From positions 1 through 30,416 of the forward strand of contig PBTU01000076.1 in assembly GCA_002729295.1 (NCBI GenBank): 30,416 bases of DNA. Reading direction: 5' to 3'. The stretch's first letter is position 1; every line of letters starts with the position of its first letter. A model generated the notes under the pieces. It did no database searches and was not told the DNA's origin. It saw only the letters and a program-made list of their open reading frames with translations. This document shows positions 15,956-23,904 of the stretch, in pieces. Made by a program: the position numbers and the translations under genes. Source of the DNA: Verrucomicrobiales bacterium. Its GTDB lineage: Bacteria > Verrucomicrobiota > Verrucomicrobiia > Verrucomicrobiales > Akkermansiaceae.

Positions 15956-17161
15956 CTAACGATTCACTTCGAAGAATAAAATCGAAGCAGTCGTTCCTTT
16001 GCTTTTAGCGTTCTTCTCCTTCGAGAGACGCAGTTTCAATTCATGCTTTCCCGGTTTCAAATCGGTGGCGAAGATCACGCTTCGTGGATAATTCAAACCG
16101 CCACTGAAACGATGGAAGAAGTCATGCTTCGCGAACTCGCCGCTATCGATGCTGGCCTCAACAATACCGGCATCCGGTCCCGCGAGAATGAAAGCACCAA
16201 CGGTACGGCCTTCGAAATCGAGTTTTAATTCGGCACCTGGCTTGTTACCACGAAGTAGTTGATAAGATTCATACTGGCCCCTGATCCCGCCAAGCGGAAG
16301 AAGTTCACGTCCCACTCTTCCAAGTCGCCAGCCCTTGTCAGAGAGCTTGGCCTCCTTCAGTGCAACAAAGCCACCTTGATCGTAACTTCCGGCGTCGAGA
16401 GGCGCTTGCAGTTTGCGCGGCTTGTTATCTTTCTTCGCCAGTCCTGTTTCGATCGCAGCGATGATCATATTCGAAGCGACCCGATAACCAAACTGCCCCG
16501 GATGGGTTCCGCCATAGTCTTTCCAGGTATAGCGTTTTGCATTCGCGGCATCGGCCACCTCTGCAGCGACATTCACCGAGATTACCCCGTGGTGTTTGGC
16601 GACTTTCTCATGCGCGGCGATTGACGTCGGCACCTCGCCTTTTTGAAGTTTCGCCAACATCCCCGGATTGACGTATTGCACCATCACGACATCGCACTTC
16701 GGATGATTGGCGTGAACTTGCCGGATGATCCCTTCCATCCCACGAAGGCATTCGCGCGCGGGATGAGACGCATCCTGATCATCATTGACCGCGAACTCGA
16801 CGATGAGGAGATCGACGTCCTCCTTACCAAAGATGTGGGATTCGACGCGAAAGGCTCCGCTTGTCGAACAGGTCGAGCCGAGCCCGACATTGGTCAGGGT
16901 GAATTTCACTTTGGGGTATTTCTCCTTCAACCACGCTGGCACCATCTTGGTATGCCCGCCGGTATTCTGGGTAATCGATCCACCGAGAAAGGCTACGCGA
17001 CACTCTTTATCAACTTCGAGCCGCTGTTTCAAATTAGGCAGTCCCGCCCTAATATGAAGATTCGGATTGTCTGAAGCGATGGCGGCGCTTGGGTCGGCCG
17101 CCAGAGCCATCTGCATGACCATGAGGAAAGCGAGCATTGAAGGAGCGAGTGCAGGTTTCAT
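15956..17161 (-). CDS. Secreted SGNH/GDSL-type hydrolase (probable carbohydrate esterase)
   Basis: The product has 401 residues from the ATG at 17161, which gives a signal peptide (MKPALAPSMLAFLMVMQMALA). The frame is open to 17344, but the extra 61 residues are Cys/Arg-rich, non-conserved in appearance and would overlap the divergent promoter region. The SGNH fold has the nucleophile S62 in FLGGSITQ, block III N126 (EFAVNDD), and D215/H220 in KDYGGTHPGQFGY. A second beta-rich domain (about 270-401: DQGGFVALKEAKLSDKGWRLG ... LKLDFEGRTVGAFILAG ... DLKPGKHELKLRLS) resembles accessory domains of acyl esterases acting on polysaccharides. It lies divergent from the HtrA-like gene. The codons for the catalytic His block are duplicated in inverted orientation at 15691-15722. 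Confidence 0.88.
   Translation of the reverse strand: MKPALAPSMLAFLMVMQMALAADPSAAIASDNPNLHIRAGLPNLKQRLEVDKECRVAFLGGSITQNTGGHTKMVPAWLKEKYPKVKFTLTNVGLGSTCSTSGAFRVESHIFGKEDVDLLIVEFAVNDDQDASHPARECLRGMEGIIRQVHANHPKCDVVMVQYVNPGMLAKLQKGEVPTSIAAHEKVAKHHGVISVNVAAEVADAANAKRYTWKDYGGTHPGQFGYRVASNMIIAAIETGLAKKDNKPRKLQAPLDAGSYDQGGFVALKEAKLSDKGWRLGRVGRELLPLGGIRGQYESYQLLRGNKPGAELKLDFEGRTVGAFILAGPDAGIVEASIDSGEFAKHDFFHRFSGGLNYPRSVIFATDLKPGKHELKLRLSKEKNAKSKGTTASILFFEVNR
16483..16514 (-). repeat. Inverted-repeat arm 2 (inside the SGNH hydrolase gene)
   Basis: This is the counterpart of 15691-15722, encoding residues around catalytic H220. The two arms are inverted relative to each other and separated by 760 bp, which contain the SGNH C-terminal domain and 15723-15955. 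Confidence 0.9.
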
Positions 17162-17265
17162 GAGAACCGAGATTTCGCCATTTCGAGAACCGATGCAAGC
17201 CCACTCGCCACAGCTTCCTAGCAATATTCGTTTCCTATGACAGAATCTCCGTTGTGGGGAAAGTA

Positions 17266-17274
17266 TGCTACAAT
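17266..17274 (+). promoter_or_regulatory. Putative extended -10 promoter (TGCTACAAT) of the HtrA-like gene
   Basis: TG-C-TACAAT fits the extended -10 consensus TGnTAnAAT, 54 bp before the ATG at 17328. A -35 hexamer is not obvious, as is common for extended -10 promoters. Transcription would start near 17281, just before the hairpin at 17287-17313. Confidence 0.4.
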
Positions 17275-17286
17275 CCTGACACAAAT

Positions 17287-17313
17287 TCCCTCGGGAAACC
17301 GCTCTACGAGGGA
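17287..17313 (+). promoter_or_regulatory. 5'-UTR hairpin overlapping a purine-rich RBS-like stretch
   Basis: TCCCTCG (17287-17293) and CGAGGGA (17307-17313) form a perfect 7-bp stem with a 13-nt loop. The 3' arm contains the only Shine-Dalgarno-like sequence (GAGGGAG) before the ATG at 17328, so the stem would hide it. The 14-nt spacing to the ATG is longer than ideal. Confidence 0.4.
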
Positions 17314-17327
17314 GAACGACATTTCGT

Positions 17328-19655
17328 ATGAAAAAACCAACCAATCTACTGTTCGCCCTCTTTGCGTCACTCTCATTGACCGGAGGTCTTCTTTGGGCTC
17401 AATCACCGGACCAAGCGGCCAAGCAGCCCAAAATCGAGGCCGCTCCCAATGTGAAAAACTTCAAGGCGCTCCAGAAGCTCAACCAGCAAATCGTCGGCCT
17501 TTCCAAGAAGGCCCAGCCCGCCACCGTTTGTCTTGTGGCCAAGAACGGACGGGGCGCTGGAAGCGGGGTAATTGTCAGCCAAGATGGACTTATCCTTACG
17601 GCCGCTCATGTGACCTCCAGCATGCCAGGGGAAATCATCGTGATCTTCCCGGACGGAACCCGCAAAGAAGCGGTGTCCCTCGGAGCCGACTATGATCGCG
17701 ACGCCGCAATGGTGCAGATCAAGGAGCCCGGGAAATATCCCTTCGTAGAGGTTGGGCAAAGCAAGGACCTCAAACGCAACCAATGGACCGTCGCCCTCGG
17801 GCATTCGGGTGGATTTGACCCAATGCGCAAACCTCCGGTTCGTCTGGGCAGGGTTCTAAGGAACGAGAAATTCATTGTGACCGACACCGCAGTGGTCGGT
17901 GGAGATTCCGGCGGACCTCTCTTTGATGCTGAAGGCCGGGTAATTGGGATTCATTCCAACATCGGAGTGAGCTTGATGGAAAACCGTCACGTGCCCATCG
18001 GTGTTTACCACCAGCAATGGAAGAGCCTCAAGGAAGGGGAAAAATCCGGAGAACGATTTAACAACGCTCCAAAAAATATCCCTTCACCAGATCAGCCGGT
18101 TCTTGGAGTTCAACTTGCTGACAGCGACGACGGGGTCCGGGTCACCGCGGTCGTTCCCAAGTCTCCTGCCGAAAGGGCCGGTCTCGAGCCGGACGATGTC
18201 ATTAAGAAGATTAATGGCAAACTGATGAAGTCCACCGCCGAGCTGATCGCTCTGGTCAAGAAGATGAAAGTCGGCGACGAAGTATATCTGAACTATTACC
18301 GCGACGGAAATCCCTGGTCAGTGAAAGTGAAGCTCACCACTTACAAGGAACTCTCCGGCGAAAGACAGGCTCCTGCAAAAGAGAAAGAAGAGGAAAAAGG
18401 AGAGAAGAAAAAGAGCGAGCCCAAAGAAGATCCGGCCCCCAGAAAAGAGGAGCCCAAAAAGAAAAAACCTAATGATCAGAAAGAGGCCGGAGATGTCATT
18501 GATGAGCTCATGAAGAAAGCGGCCAAAAATGGCGGTCGCCTTGAAATGACTCCGGAACTCGTTGAGAAAATGGGCGGCATGGAAAAACTAATGGAAGAAC
18601 TCGAAAAACGAGGAGGGATAACCCGGCTTCCAAATCCCGGACCCGACAAATTTTTTGAGTCCTCGATGAAAGCCTTGGCGCCTGTCTCTAAAAAGAATGA
18701 AGGCAGTACCGCTCTGGTGTTAATCGATGACAAAGTTGCTGCTCTTGGCACCGTCATTTCCGCCAATGGCCGAATCCTCACCAAGAATACCGAAACCCAA
18801 AAAGGGAAACTCTCGATCCGCCTAGGCGAGAAAAATTATGACGCCAAGGTTCTGAAACGATTCCCCGAGCGCGACCTCACGCTATTGAAGATTGATGCCG
18901 AAGAACTCCACCCTGTTCGGTTTCAGGTCTTGGAACCTCCCCTCGGTTCTATTTTGACCGCGACCGGAGCAAAAGACGAACCACTGGGCATTGGACTCCT
19001 GAGTGTGCCGGGAAGAGCGATGGCCAAAGTTGGATTTATCGGAATTCAAGCAGGCGAGTCAGACAAGGGAGTCCTCATTCAAAAAGCGCTTCCCAACGGC
19101 GCCGCCTCCGAGGCCGGCCTCAAGGACAATGATGTGATCACTCATATCGACGGCAAAAAAGTCGACGACCATGTCGAATTCGGTCATCTCATCCGCGGTC
19201 GAAAAGCGGGCGAAGCGATCAAGGTAGAATACCTTCGTGATGGTAAAGCCGGAAAGGCCACCGCCACTCTCAAGGAGCGAGCGATGCGGGACAACGCCAG
19301 AAATGATCCTCGCATGAAAATGTCCCACGGCGAGCTTTCAGAAAAGACCAGTGGATATCCCGATGCCATTCAGCATGACATTCCGCTCCCACCCCAACTG
19401 TGTGGAGGGCCGCTTTTCGATCTCAAAGGAAGATGTATCGGCATCAACGTTTCCCGCGCCGGGCGGACCAGGACTTACGCCATACCGGCGGATGAAATTC
19501 AAGCAATGCTCAAATCTGCCAAAGAACCACAGAAGCCCGAAAAACCAAAGAAACCCCTCGCGAAAAATGAAAATCTTGAGGCGATCAAAGCCATCCGCGA
19601 GAGCCTCAAGGAAATAGAGAAACGCCTCGAGGAACTTGAGAACGCCGAGCGATAA
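17328..19655 (+). CDS. HtrA-like serine protease with a second, degenerate protease domain
   Basis: This is a 775-residue exported protein (signal peptide to about WAQS, residue 26). The first trypsin-like domain (about 55-235) has an intact triad: H94 (LTAAHV), D125 (DRDAAMVQI) and S194 (GGDSGGPLF). PDZ1 covers about 257-343. A Lys/Glu-rich linker (about 346-385) and a helical segment follow. A second trypsin-like domain starts near 455 (STALVLIDDKVAALGTVIS): the His position reads T in ILTKNTE, the Asp is kept (ERDLTLLKID), and the Ser position is Cys (C692, QLCGGPLFD). PDZ2 (about 567-645) is nested inside this second barrel, before the C692 strand. The C-terminus is a coiled-coil-like helix (IKAIRESLKEIEKRLEELENAER). 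It probably acts in envelope protein quality control, with the second unit binding rather than cutting. Confidence 0.9.
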   Translation: MKKPTNLLFALFASLSLTGGLLWAQSPDQAAKQPKIEAAPNVKNFKALQKLNQQIVGLSKKAQPATVCLVAKNGRGAGSGVIVSQDGLILTAAHVTSSMPGEIIVIFPDGTRKEAVSLGADYDRDAAMVQIKEPGKYPFVEVGQSKDLKRNQWTVALGHSGGFDPMRKPPVRLGRVLRNEKFIVTDTAVVGGDSGGPLFDAEGRVIGIHSNIGVSLMENRHVPIGVYHQQWKSLKEGEKSGERFNNAPKNIPSPDQPVLGVQLADSDDGVRVTAVVPKSPAERAGLEPDDVIKKINGKLMKSTAELIALVKKMKVGDEVYLNYYRDGNPWSVKVKLTTYKELSGERQAPAKEKEEEKGEKKKSEPKEDPAPRKEEPKKKKPNDQKEAGDVIDELMKKAAKNGGRLEMTPELVEKMGGMEKLMEELEKRGGITRLPNPGPDKFFESSMKALAPVSKKNEGSTALVLIDDKVAALGTVISANGRILTKNTETQKGKLSIRLGEKNYDAKVLKRFPERDLTLLKIDAEELHPVRFQVLEPPLGSILTATGAKDEPLGIGLLSVPGRAMAKVGFIGIQAGESDKGVLIQKALPNGAASEAGLKDNDVITHIDGKKVDDHVEFGHLIRGRKAGEAIKVEYLRDGKAGKATATLKERAMRDNARNDPRMKMSHGELSEKTSGYPDAIQHDIPLPPQLCGGPLFDLKGRCIGINVSRAGRTRTYAIPADEIQAMLKSAKEPQKPEKPKKPLAKNENLEAIKAIRESLKEIEKRLEELENAER

Positions 19656-19720
19656 ATCATCGCCGCCCCCGAGCCTTGTTTGACCTTGTGAGGCAATCGA
19701 ACGTATTCTAATTTACGGGA

Positions 19721-20602
19721 ATGAAATTTCTTGCAAACCGTGCGATTGAGTTCTTGGCGATCGGGTTAATCCTCGCGCCCAATATGATGGCTGATGAAAA
19801 GAAGCTGAACCTCACTCTGCGCTCTCGGACGAAGGGCGCCCCGGAGAAGGTTTTCGAGAAGAAGATCAACTGGGAAGCCGGGAAAACCGCTCTGATCATC
19901 TGCGACATGTGGGATGACCATTGGTGTAAATCAGCTTCACGGCGAGTGGGAGAATTGGCAGGTCCGATGAACGCGGTCGTAGAAGCAGCGCGAGAGAAAG
20001 GTGTCTTCATCATCCATGCGCCAAGCAGCGTGGTGTCATTCTATGATAAAACCCCGCAACGCAAATTGGCCAAGGACGCGCCATTTTCGAAATCACCCAT
20101 CCCGCTCAGCGTGAAGGAACGCTGGGGCACCAACTGGTGTTGGCCGGATCCGAAGTATGAAGGCGTCCTGCCGATCGATGACTCTGACATGGGGTGCAGT
20201 TGCAAAGGGGAAAAATGCGAAATCCGGGAAGCGTGGACGCGGCAGATCAAGACCATCGAATTGGTCAAAGGTGATGCCCTCACTGACAACGGGCAGGAAA
20301 CCTGGAACCTTTTGGCGGAACGAAAAATCGACAACGTCATCCTCTGTGGGGTGCATCTCAACATGTGTGTTCTTGGCCGACCCTTCGGCCTCCGGCAGAT
20401 GGTAAAAGTCGGCAAAAACGTGGCCCTCATGCGCGATATGACCGACACGATGTACAATCCTGAACGCCCTCCGGGAGTGGATCACTTCACCGGAACGGAC
20501 TTGGTCATCAACCACGTCGAACAATACTGGTGCCCCTCATTTACCAGCGCTGATCTGGTTGGCGGAAAGCCATTCCGCTTCAAAGAGGACGAAAGGAAAT
20601 AG
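19721..20602 (+). CDS. Exported isochorismatase-like cysteine hydrolase
   Basis: This 293-residue protein has an N-terminal signal-like hydrophobic stretch (FLAIGLILAPNMMADE), unusual for the mostly cytosolic isochorismatase/nicotinamidase family but common for its PVC members. Catalytic D62 lies in LIICDMWDDHWC and nucleophile C216 in CGVHLNMCVLGRPFG. A Cys-rich insert, DDSDMGCSCKGEKCEIREAWTRQ region (about 149-170), is typical of the secreted subgroup and may bind metal or form disulfides. It probably hydrolyses an amide or related bond, with the substrate unknown. The gene lies 65 bp after the HtrA-like gene on the same strand and converges with the SASA gene, with only 10 bp between stops. 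A purine-rich ACGGGA precedes the ATG. Confidence 0.87.
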   Translation: MKFLANRAIEFLAIGLILAPNMMADEKKLNLTLRSRTKGAPEKVFEKKINWEAGKTALIICDMWDDHWCKSASRRVGELAGPMNAVVEAAREKGVFIIHAPSSVVSFYDKTPQRKLAKDAPFSKSPIPLSVKERWGTNWCWPDPKYEGVLPIDDSDMGCSCKGEKCEIREAWTRQIKTIELVKGDALTDNGQETWNLLAERKIDNVILCGVHLNMCVLGRPFGLRQMVKVGKNVALMRDMTDTMYNPERPPGVDHFTGTDLVINHVEQYWCPSFTSADLVGGKPFRFKEDERK

Positions 20603-20612
20603 ACCCGGGAAA

Positions 20613-21536
20613 TTACTTTGCGCAGAGTTTCTTCATTGCTTCACCCATCGCTTCACCAATCAGATAATAAGTCTCGGCATTGCCATTCCAATGGTAACCT
20701 TGGCGGGACGGCGATTCTTCGGCCGGACGAAAAAACCCGGCGGTCTGGACACAGTCGACATTGCCTTTGAATTCGGGGTAGGTCTCTGGAGCGGCCTGAG
20801 CTTTGCGAATCAGAAGACGACGGTCAACTTTCTGCTTCACTCCTCCAAACCCGCTGTCCGCAATCACGAAAGGAAGATTTTTGACACCGAGATCCTTTCT
20901 CACGTCCCGAACAAAATTGGCGAGATTCTTCTCGTACTCAAGTGTCGCAGGCATTCCGCAACCGTCGTTCCACCCCTGATGCCAGCCAAAGCCTACCACC
21001 TCATGGCCCCGCCCCTCTAATTCGGGAAAATTTTCTCCAAGCTTACCTAATACGTCTTTCACATGCCCAATCATCTCCTTGTAATAGGGCCCGGGATCCC
21101 CACCTGAACTCGGTGGACGAAAATCTTTTTGAAGGCTCTTTCCGCCCCAGGCAGTCTTAATGAGGAGAACCGGTTCTTTAATCGCGTCACCCATGACATG
21201 GCCAAAGGCATACTCGGGACCGATTGCACTTGGCCTTGCTCCAAAACCGGGCGCCAGCTTTCCCTTACGCCCAAGATACCAAATAAACACGTCATCCCGG
21301 GCGCTCCATTTTCCATCCTTATCCTTAAGATGTTTGTGCTTTTGCGAATTCTCCACCAAATGGCTAAGGCTTCCCTTTCCTCCGTTGCGCTTGGGATCAC
21401 CTTCGATCTTTCCCGCACCCTCCATGTTTGATTGTCCGGCAAGAATAAATACCTTCACGGATCCCTGCCGAGGAGACGCAAAGAGACCCGGAATTCCGAC
21501 AAGGAACACAAAAAGAATGCAAAGGATGTGCTTCAT
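20613..21536 (-). CDS. Secreted SASA-type acetylesterase (carbohydrate esterase)
   Basis: The product has 307 residues from the ATG at 21536, giving a clear signal peptide (MKHILCILFVFLVGIPGLFAS). Longer starts at 21560 and 21575 exist, but AAAGGA at 21543-21548 (minus strand), 6 nt before the ATG, settles the choice. The sialate O-acetylesterase-like (SGNH superfamily) domain shows nucleophile S36 in LAGQSNMEG, the oxyanion/WHQGWND block, and a late GYHWNGNAETYY segment supplying the likely catalytic His. In this family the reaction is removal of O-acetyl groups from sugars. It lies 90 bp downstream of the DUF1080 gene on the same strand and may be co-transcribed with it. Confidence 0.9.
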   Translation of the reverse strand: MKHILCILFVFLVGIPGLFASPRQGSVKVFILAGQSNMEGAGKIEGDPKRNGGKGSLSHLVENSQKHKHLKDKDGKWSARDDVFIWYLGRKGKLAPGFGARPSAIGPEYAFGHVMGDAIKEPVLLIKTAWGGKSLQKDFRPPSSGGDPGPYYKEMIGHVKDVLGKLGENFPELEGRGHEVVGFGWHQGWNDGCGMPATLEYEKNLANFVRDVRKDLGVKNLPFVIADSGFGGVKQKVDRRLLIRKAQAAPETYPEFKGNVDCVQTAGFFRPAEESPSRQGYHWNGNAETYYLIGEAMGEAMKKLCAK

Positions 21537-21542
21537 GATAAA

Positions 21543-21548
21543 TCCTTT
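21543..21548 (-). promoter_or_regulatory. Shine-Dalgarno AAAGGA of the SASA gene
   Basis: AAAGGA lies on the minus strand, 6 nt before the ATG at 21536. It is one of few strong SD sites in the window and it fixes the start, excluding the two upstream in-frame ATGs. Confidence 0.6.
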
Positions 21549-21626
21549 ACGTTTGCTCATGAGGAAAACTTCCATGGATCATGTTTGCTTTAGCGTTTCC
21601 CTGTCCCACTCTGATTAGCAGGTAAA

Positions 21627-22343
21627 TCACTCCCCATTTTTCAAGAGGAGATCCTTGTACTCCACCACCATCCCTTTGTCGTGGAGTTGCAGCCCGATGA
21701 ATCCTTTGCGAAGTTGCTTCCCCTCCAACTTATCGGTGAACTCCGATGAAAGTTTTCCATTGATGAAAAACTGAAAGTGATTCCCCTTCGCCACGATCCG
21801 ACAGACGTTCCAATCTCCCTTTTTGATTTCGGCGACTTGAATAGGATCGCCGATCTTCCGGCTATGTCCTTTTTCCTTCTCGTCGATTACAAGGCTGGTT
21901 CCCCTCGGGCAGGGAAACTCTTTTCGCATCCCTTTTCCAAAGTGAAAGTCCCAAGCACCCAGGACGCCGTCTCCAATCCCGACATGCCCGAGATCGGCAT
22001 GATATCCTTCAAAATCCCTCTTCCCGGTCTTGTCCACCCGGGCCCGCGTTTCTACGCCGGTATTCCCCTTCGTCAGTAAGCGATAGCTGAACTTCAATTC
22101 GAAATCTGCCAACTCCTCGTCCCCTGAATAAATCAAATAGACCTGGCGATTCTCTTTTCCTTCTCCCCGAATCACCCCATCCTTCACCGACCACGCCAAT
22201 TCCTTTCCCTTCGGCGCTTCCCGCCATCCGTCGAGTGATTTTCCATCCAACAAGGAAACAAACCCGTCACGCGATTCTTCCGCGTTCGTCAATCCACACA
22301 GATAAAGAGCTACCAACAAAAGCCATAACATTTCAGTTTTCAT
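21627..22343 (-). CDS. Secreted DUF1080 (3-keto-disaccharide hydrolase-like) protein
   Basis: The product has 238 residues from ATG 22343, with signal peptide MKTEMLWLLLVALYLCGLTNA. AAGG 9 nt upstream supports this start; in-frame ATGs at 22370 and 22397 are alternatives. The DUF1080 concanavalin-like fold is recognised by FVSLLDGKSLDGWR at the mature N-terminus, WSVKDGVIRGEG, FELKFSYRLLTKGNTGVETR, GDWNVCRIVAKGNHFQFFINGKLSSEF and the closing GFIGLQLHDKGMVVEYKDLLLK. Some members hydrolyse 3-keto-glucosides; whether this one does is unknown, and no 3-dehydrogenase (GFO/IDH or GMC) is encoded in the window. It is the first gene of a probable two-gene unit with the SASA esterase. Confidence 0.92.
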   Translation of the reverse strand: MKTEMLWLLLVALYLCGLTNAEESRDGFVSLLDGKSLDGWREAPKGKELAWSVKDGVIRGEGKENRQVYLIYSGDEELADFELKFSYRLLTKGNTGVETRARVDKTGKRDFEGYHADLGHVGIGDGVLGAWDFHFGKGMRKEFPCPRGTSLVIDEKEKGHSRKIGDPIQVAEIKKGDWNVCRIVAKGNHFQFFINGKLSSEFTDKLEGKQLRKGFIGLQLHDKGMVVEYKDLLLKNGE

Positions 22344-22455
22344 TAACAACAACCTTAATGAAGGCTTCATCCCCACGAAAGCAATTTCATCGCCCAACTT
22401 TCACGATAAACAGCACTTGATCGGACAAACTTAGCACCGGACTCTCAAGGAAATG

Positions 22456-22485
22456 AAAAAAAGCATCCATTCAAGTAAGGGATGC
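22456..22485 (-). terminator. Possible intrinsic terminator (reads on the minus strand)
   Basis: GCATCC (22463-22468) and GGATGC (22480-22485) form a 6-bp stem with an 11-nt loop. On the minus strand the stem is followed by seven T residues (complement of 22456-22462), a terminator-like arrangement. There is no minus-strand gene immediately upstream of it, so it would end antisense transcription from the acr3 region or attenuate a DUF1080 leader. The stem is short, so this is tentative. Confidence 0.35.
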
Positions 22486-22554
22486 GCTATTCTTTGCAAT
22501 GCCCGCCGAGCGACTCTTGGCATCATCACCTACATTATCTGAAAGTTCCAAGCA

Positions 22555-23571
22555 ATGAACACCATCGACAAAAAACAAAGCCTGAGTGGGTTTGAGAAAT
22601 ATCTCCCCCTCTGGATTCCTCTTTGCATGGCCATTGGGATTCTCCTTTCTCTGTACACGACCCTGGGTGAACAGATCGAAGCCCTGTCCATCAGGGGCAT
22701 CTCTATCCCAATCGGCATCTGTCTCTTCTTCATGATGTATCCAGCCGTCTTGAATCTGAAGGGCTCGGAACTGAAGAAACTGAAAGACAATCCTAAACCA
22801 ATCCTGCTCACTCTCTTCTCCAATTGGATTATCGCGCCCGTGGTGGGATTTGTGTTGGCCAAGATGTTTCTCTCCGATCACGACGAACTCTTTGTAGCCG
22901 TGATTTTACTCAGCGCGAGCCCCTGCACCGCGATGGTTCTGGTCTGGGGATCGATGGCCGATGGAAATCAGGAACAAAACGTGGTGAATACCAGCCTCAA
23001 CACGATCACCATCATGATTTTTTATGCCCCGCTCGTTGCACTTCTGACGGGGATTCAGAATATTGAAATCGATCGATGGGGATTGGCGATCTCTGTTCTG
23101 GTCTTTATCGGACTGCCCATTTTGGCGGGATTGCTTACCCGCAAAATTGTGATCCCGATGAAAGGGGAAACTTGGTTCGATGAAACCTATCGTCCCGCGC
23201 TCGGCAAAATTTCGATCATCTCTCTCCTGACAACGCTGATCGTGCTTTTCGCGCTGAATGGAAACACCATCCTCGGAAGCCCCGAATACCTGCTCTTGAT
23301 TTCCATCCCTCTGCTGTTGGGATTCGTGATTGTCGTGGGCATCAATATCGCCATGACCAAACTCTTCCGTCTGAAATACCGGGAAGCCGCGGTCACGGTG
23401 ATCATCGGCTCATCGAGCCATTTTGAAATCGCCATCGCCACGGCCATCGCCGCCTACGGAGTCGGATCAGTGGCTGCCTTGGGCACAACGATGGGCCTCT
23501 TTTGGGAAATCCCAATCATGTTGGGCCTGGTCTATCTCGCGCGATACTTGGGAAGGAAAAATTTCTGGTAA
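22555..23571 (+). CDS. acr3: Acr3-type arsenite efflux permease
   Basis: This 338-residue integral membrane protein has about ten hydrophobic helices, the usual size and topology of the bile/arsenite/riboflavin transporter superfamily. Acr3 features include FFMMYPAVLNLKG, C124 in SASPCTAMVLVWG and E291 in IIGSSSHFEIAIATAIAAYG. These correspond to the conserved Cys and Glu needed for As(III)/H+ antiport in characterised Acr3 proteins. Family members normally read SNNFELA; here it is SSHFEIA. No arsR, arsC or arsM gene is adjacent, so it stands outside a typical ars operon. The 211-bp upstream region holds an inverted repeat at 22463-22485 but no recognisable ArsR box. Confidence 0.9.
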   Translation: MNTIDKKQSLSGFEKYLPLWIPLCMAIGILLSLYTTLGEQIEALSIRGISIPIGICLFFMMYPAVLNLKGSELKKLKDNPKPILLTLFSNWIIAPVVGFVLAKMFLSDHDELFVAVILLSASPCTAMVLVWGSMADGNQEQNVVNTSLNTITIMIFYAPLVALLTGIQNIEIDRWGLAISVLVFIGLPILAGLLTRKIVIPMKGETWFDETYRPALGKISIISLLTTLIVLFALNGNTILGSPEYLLLISIPLLLGFVIVVGINIAMTKLFRLKYREAAVTVIIGSSSHFEIAIATAIAAYGVGSVAALGTTMGLFWEIPIMLGLVYLARYLGRKNFW

Positions 23572-23615
23572 CCCGACAAGCCAAAGCCGCAAATCGTTCA
23601 ACCCTTTCCCCGCTG

Positions 23616-23891
23616 ATGCCTTTCGGAACTCCAACTCAAGCTACCCCCGGTGGATGCCTTCTCAGTTTATTCGGACTGGCAGCCATGATCTTTGGTGGCG
23701 TGTGCACCTGGGAATTATTCGTCGCAATTGATGTTCCTCCATCGAAATCCGACCCCGAGCTCATCATGAAACTCGGTTTTGGTTCAGCGATCGGCGTCAG
23801 CCTTGGGCTCTTTCTTATTCGGTGGGGTTGGCGGCTTACCATCCGGTCCGACATGAAAGATCCTTACGACCCCGACAAACCAAGGGTGTGA
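23616..23891 (+). CDS. Small two-helix membrane protein, function unknown
   Basis: The product has 91 residues from ATG 23616, 44 bp after acr3 on the same strand. The frame is open further upstream into acr3, but that part is a shadow. Two hydrophobic helices are evident (CLLSLFGLAAMIFGGVCTWELFVAI and LGFGSAIGVSLGLFLIRWGW) with a charged hydrophilic tail (RSDMKDPYDPDKPRV). I recognise no family. Its proximity to acr3 may mean co-transcription, although the gene has no clear SD. It converges with the alpha/beta-hydrolase, with 13 bp between stops. Confidence 0.6.
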   Translation: MPFGTPTQATPGGCLLSLFGLAAMIFGGVCTWELFVAIDVPPSKSDPELIMKLGFGSAIGVSLGLFLIRWGWRLTIRSDMKDPYDPDKPRV

Positions 23892-23904
23892 TTCTAAACG
23901 AATC

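Noticed and set aside
17162..17344. 61-residue N-terminal extension of the SGNH hydrolase
   Set aside because: It would place a Cys/Arg-rich segment before a clear signal peptide and overlap the divergent HtrA-like gene start.
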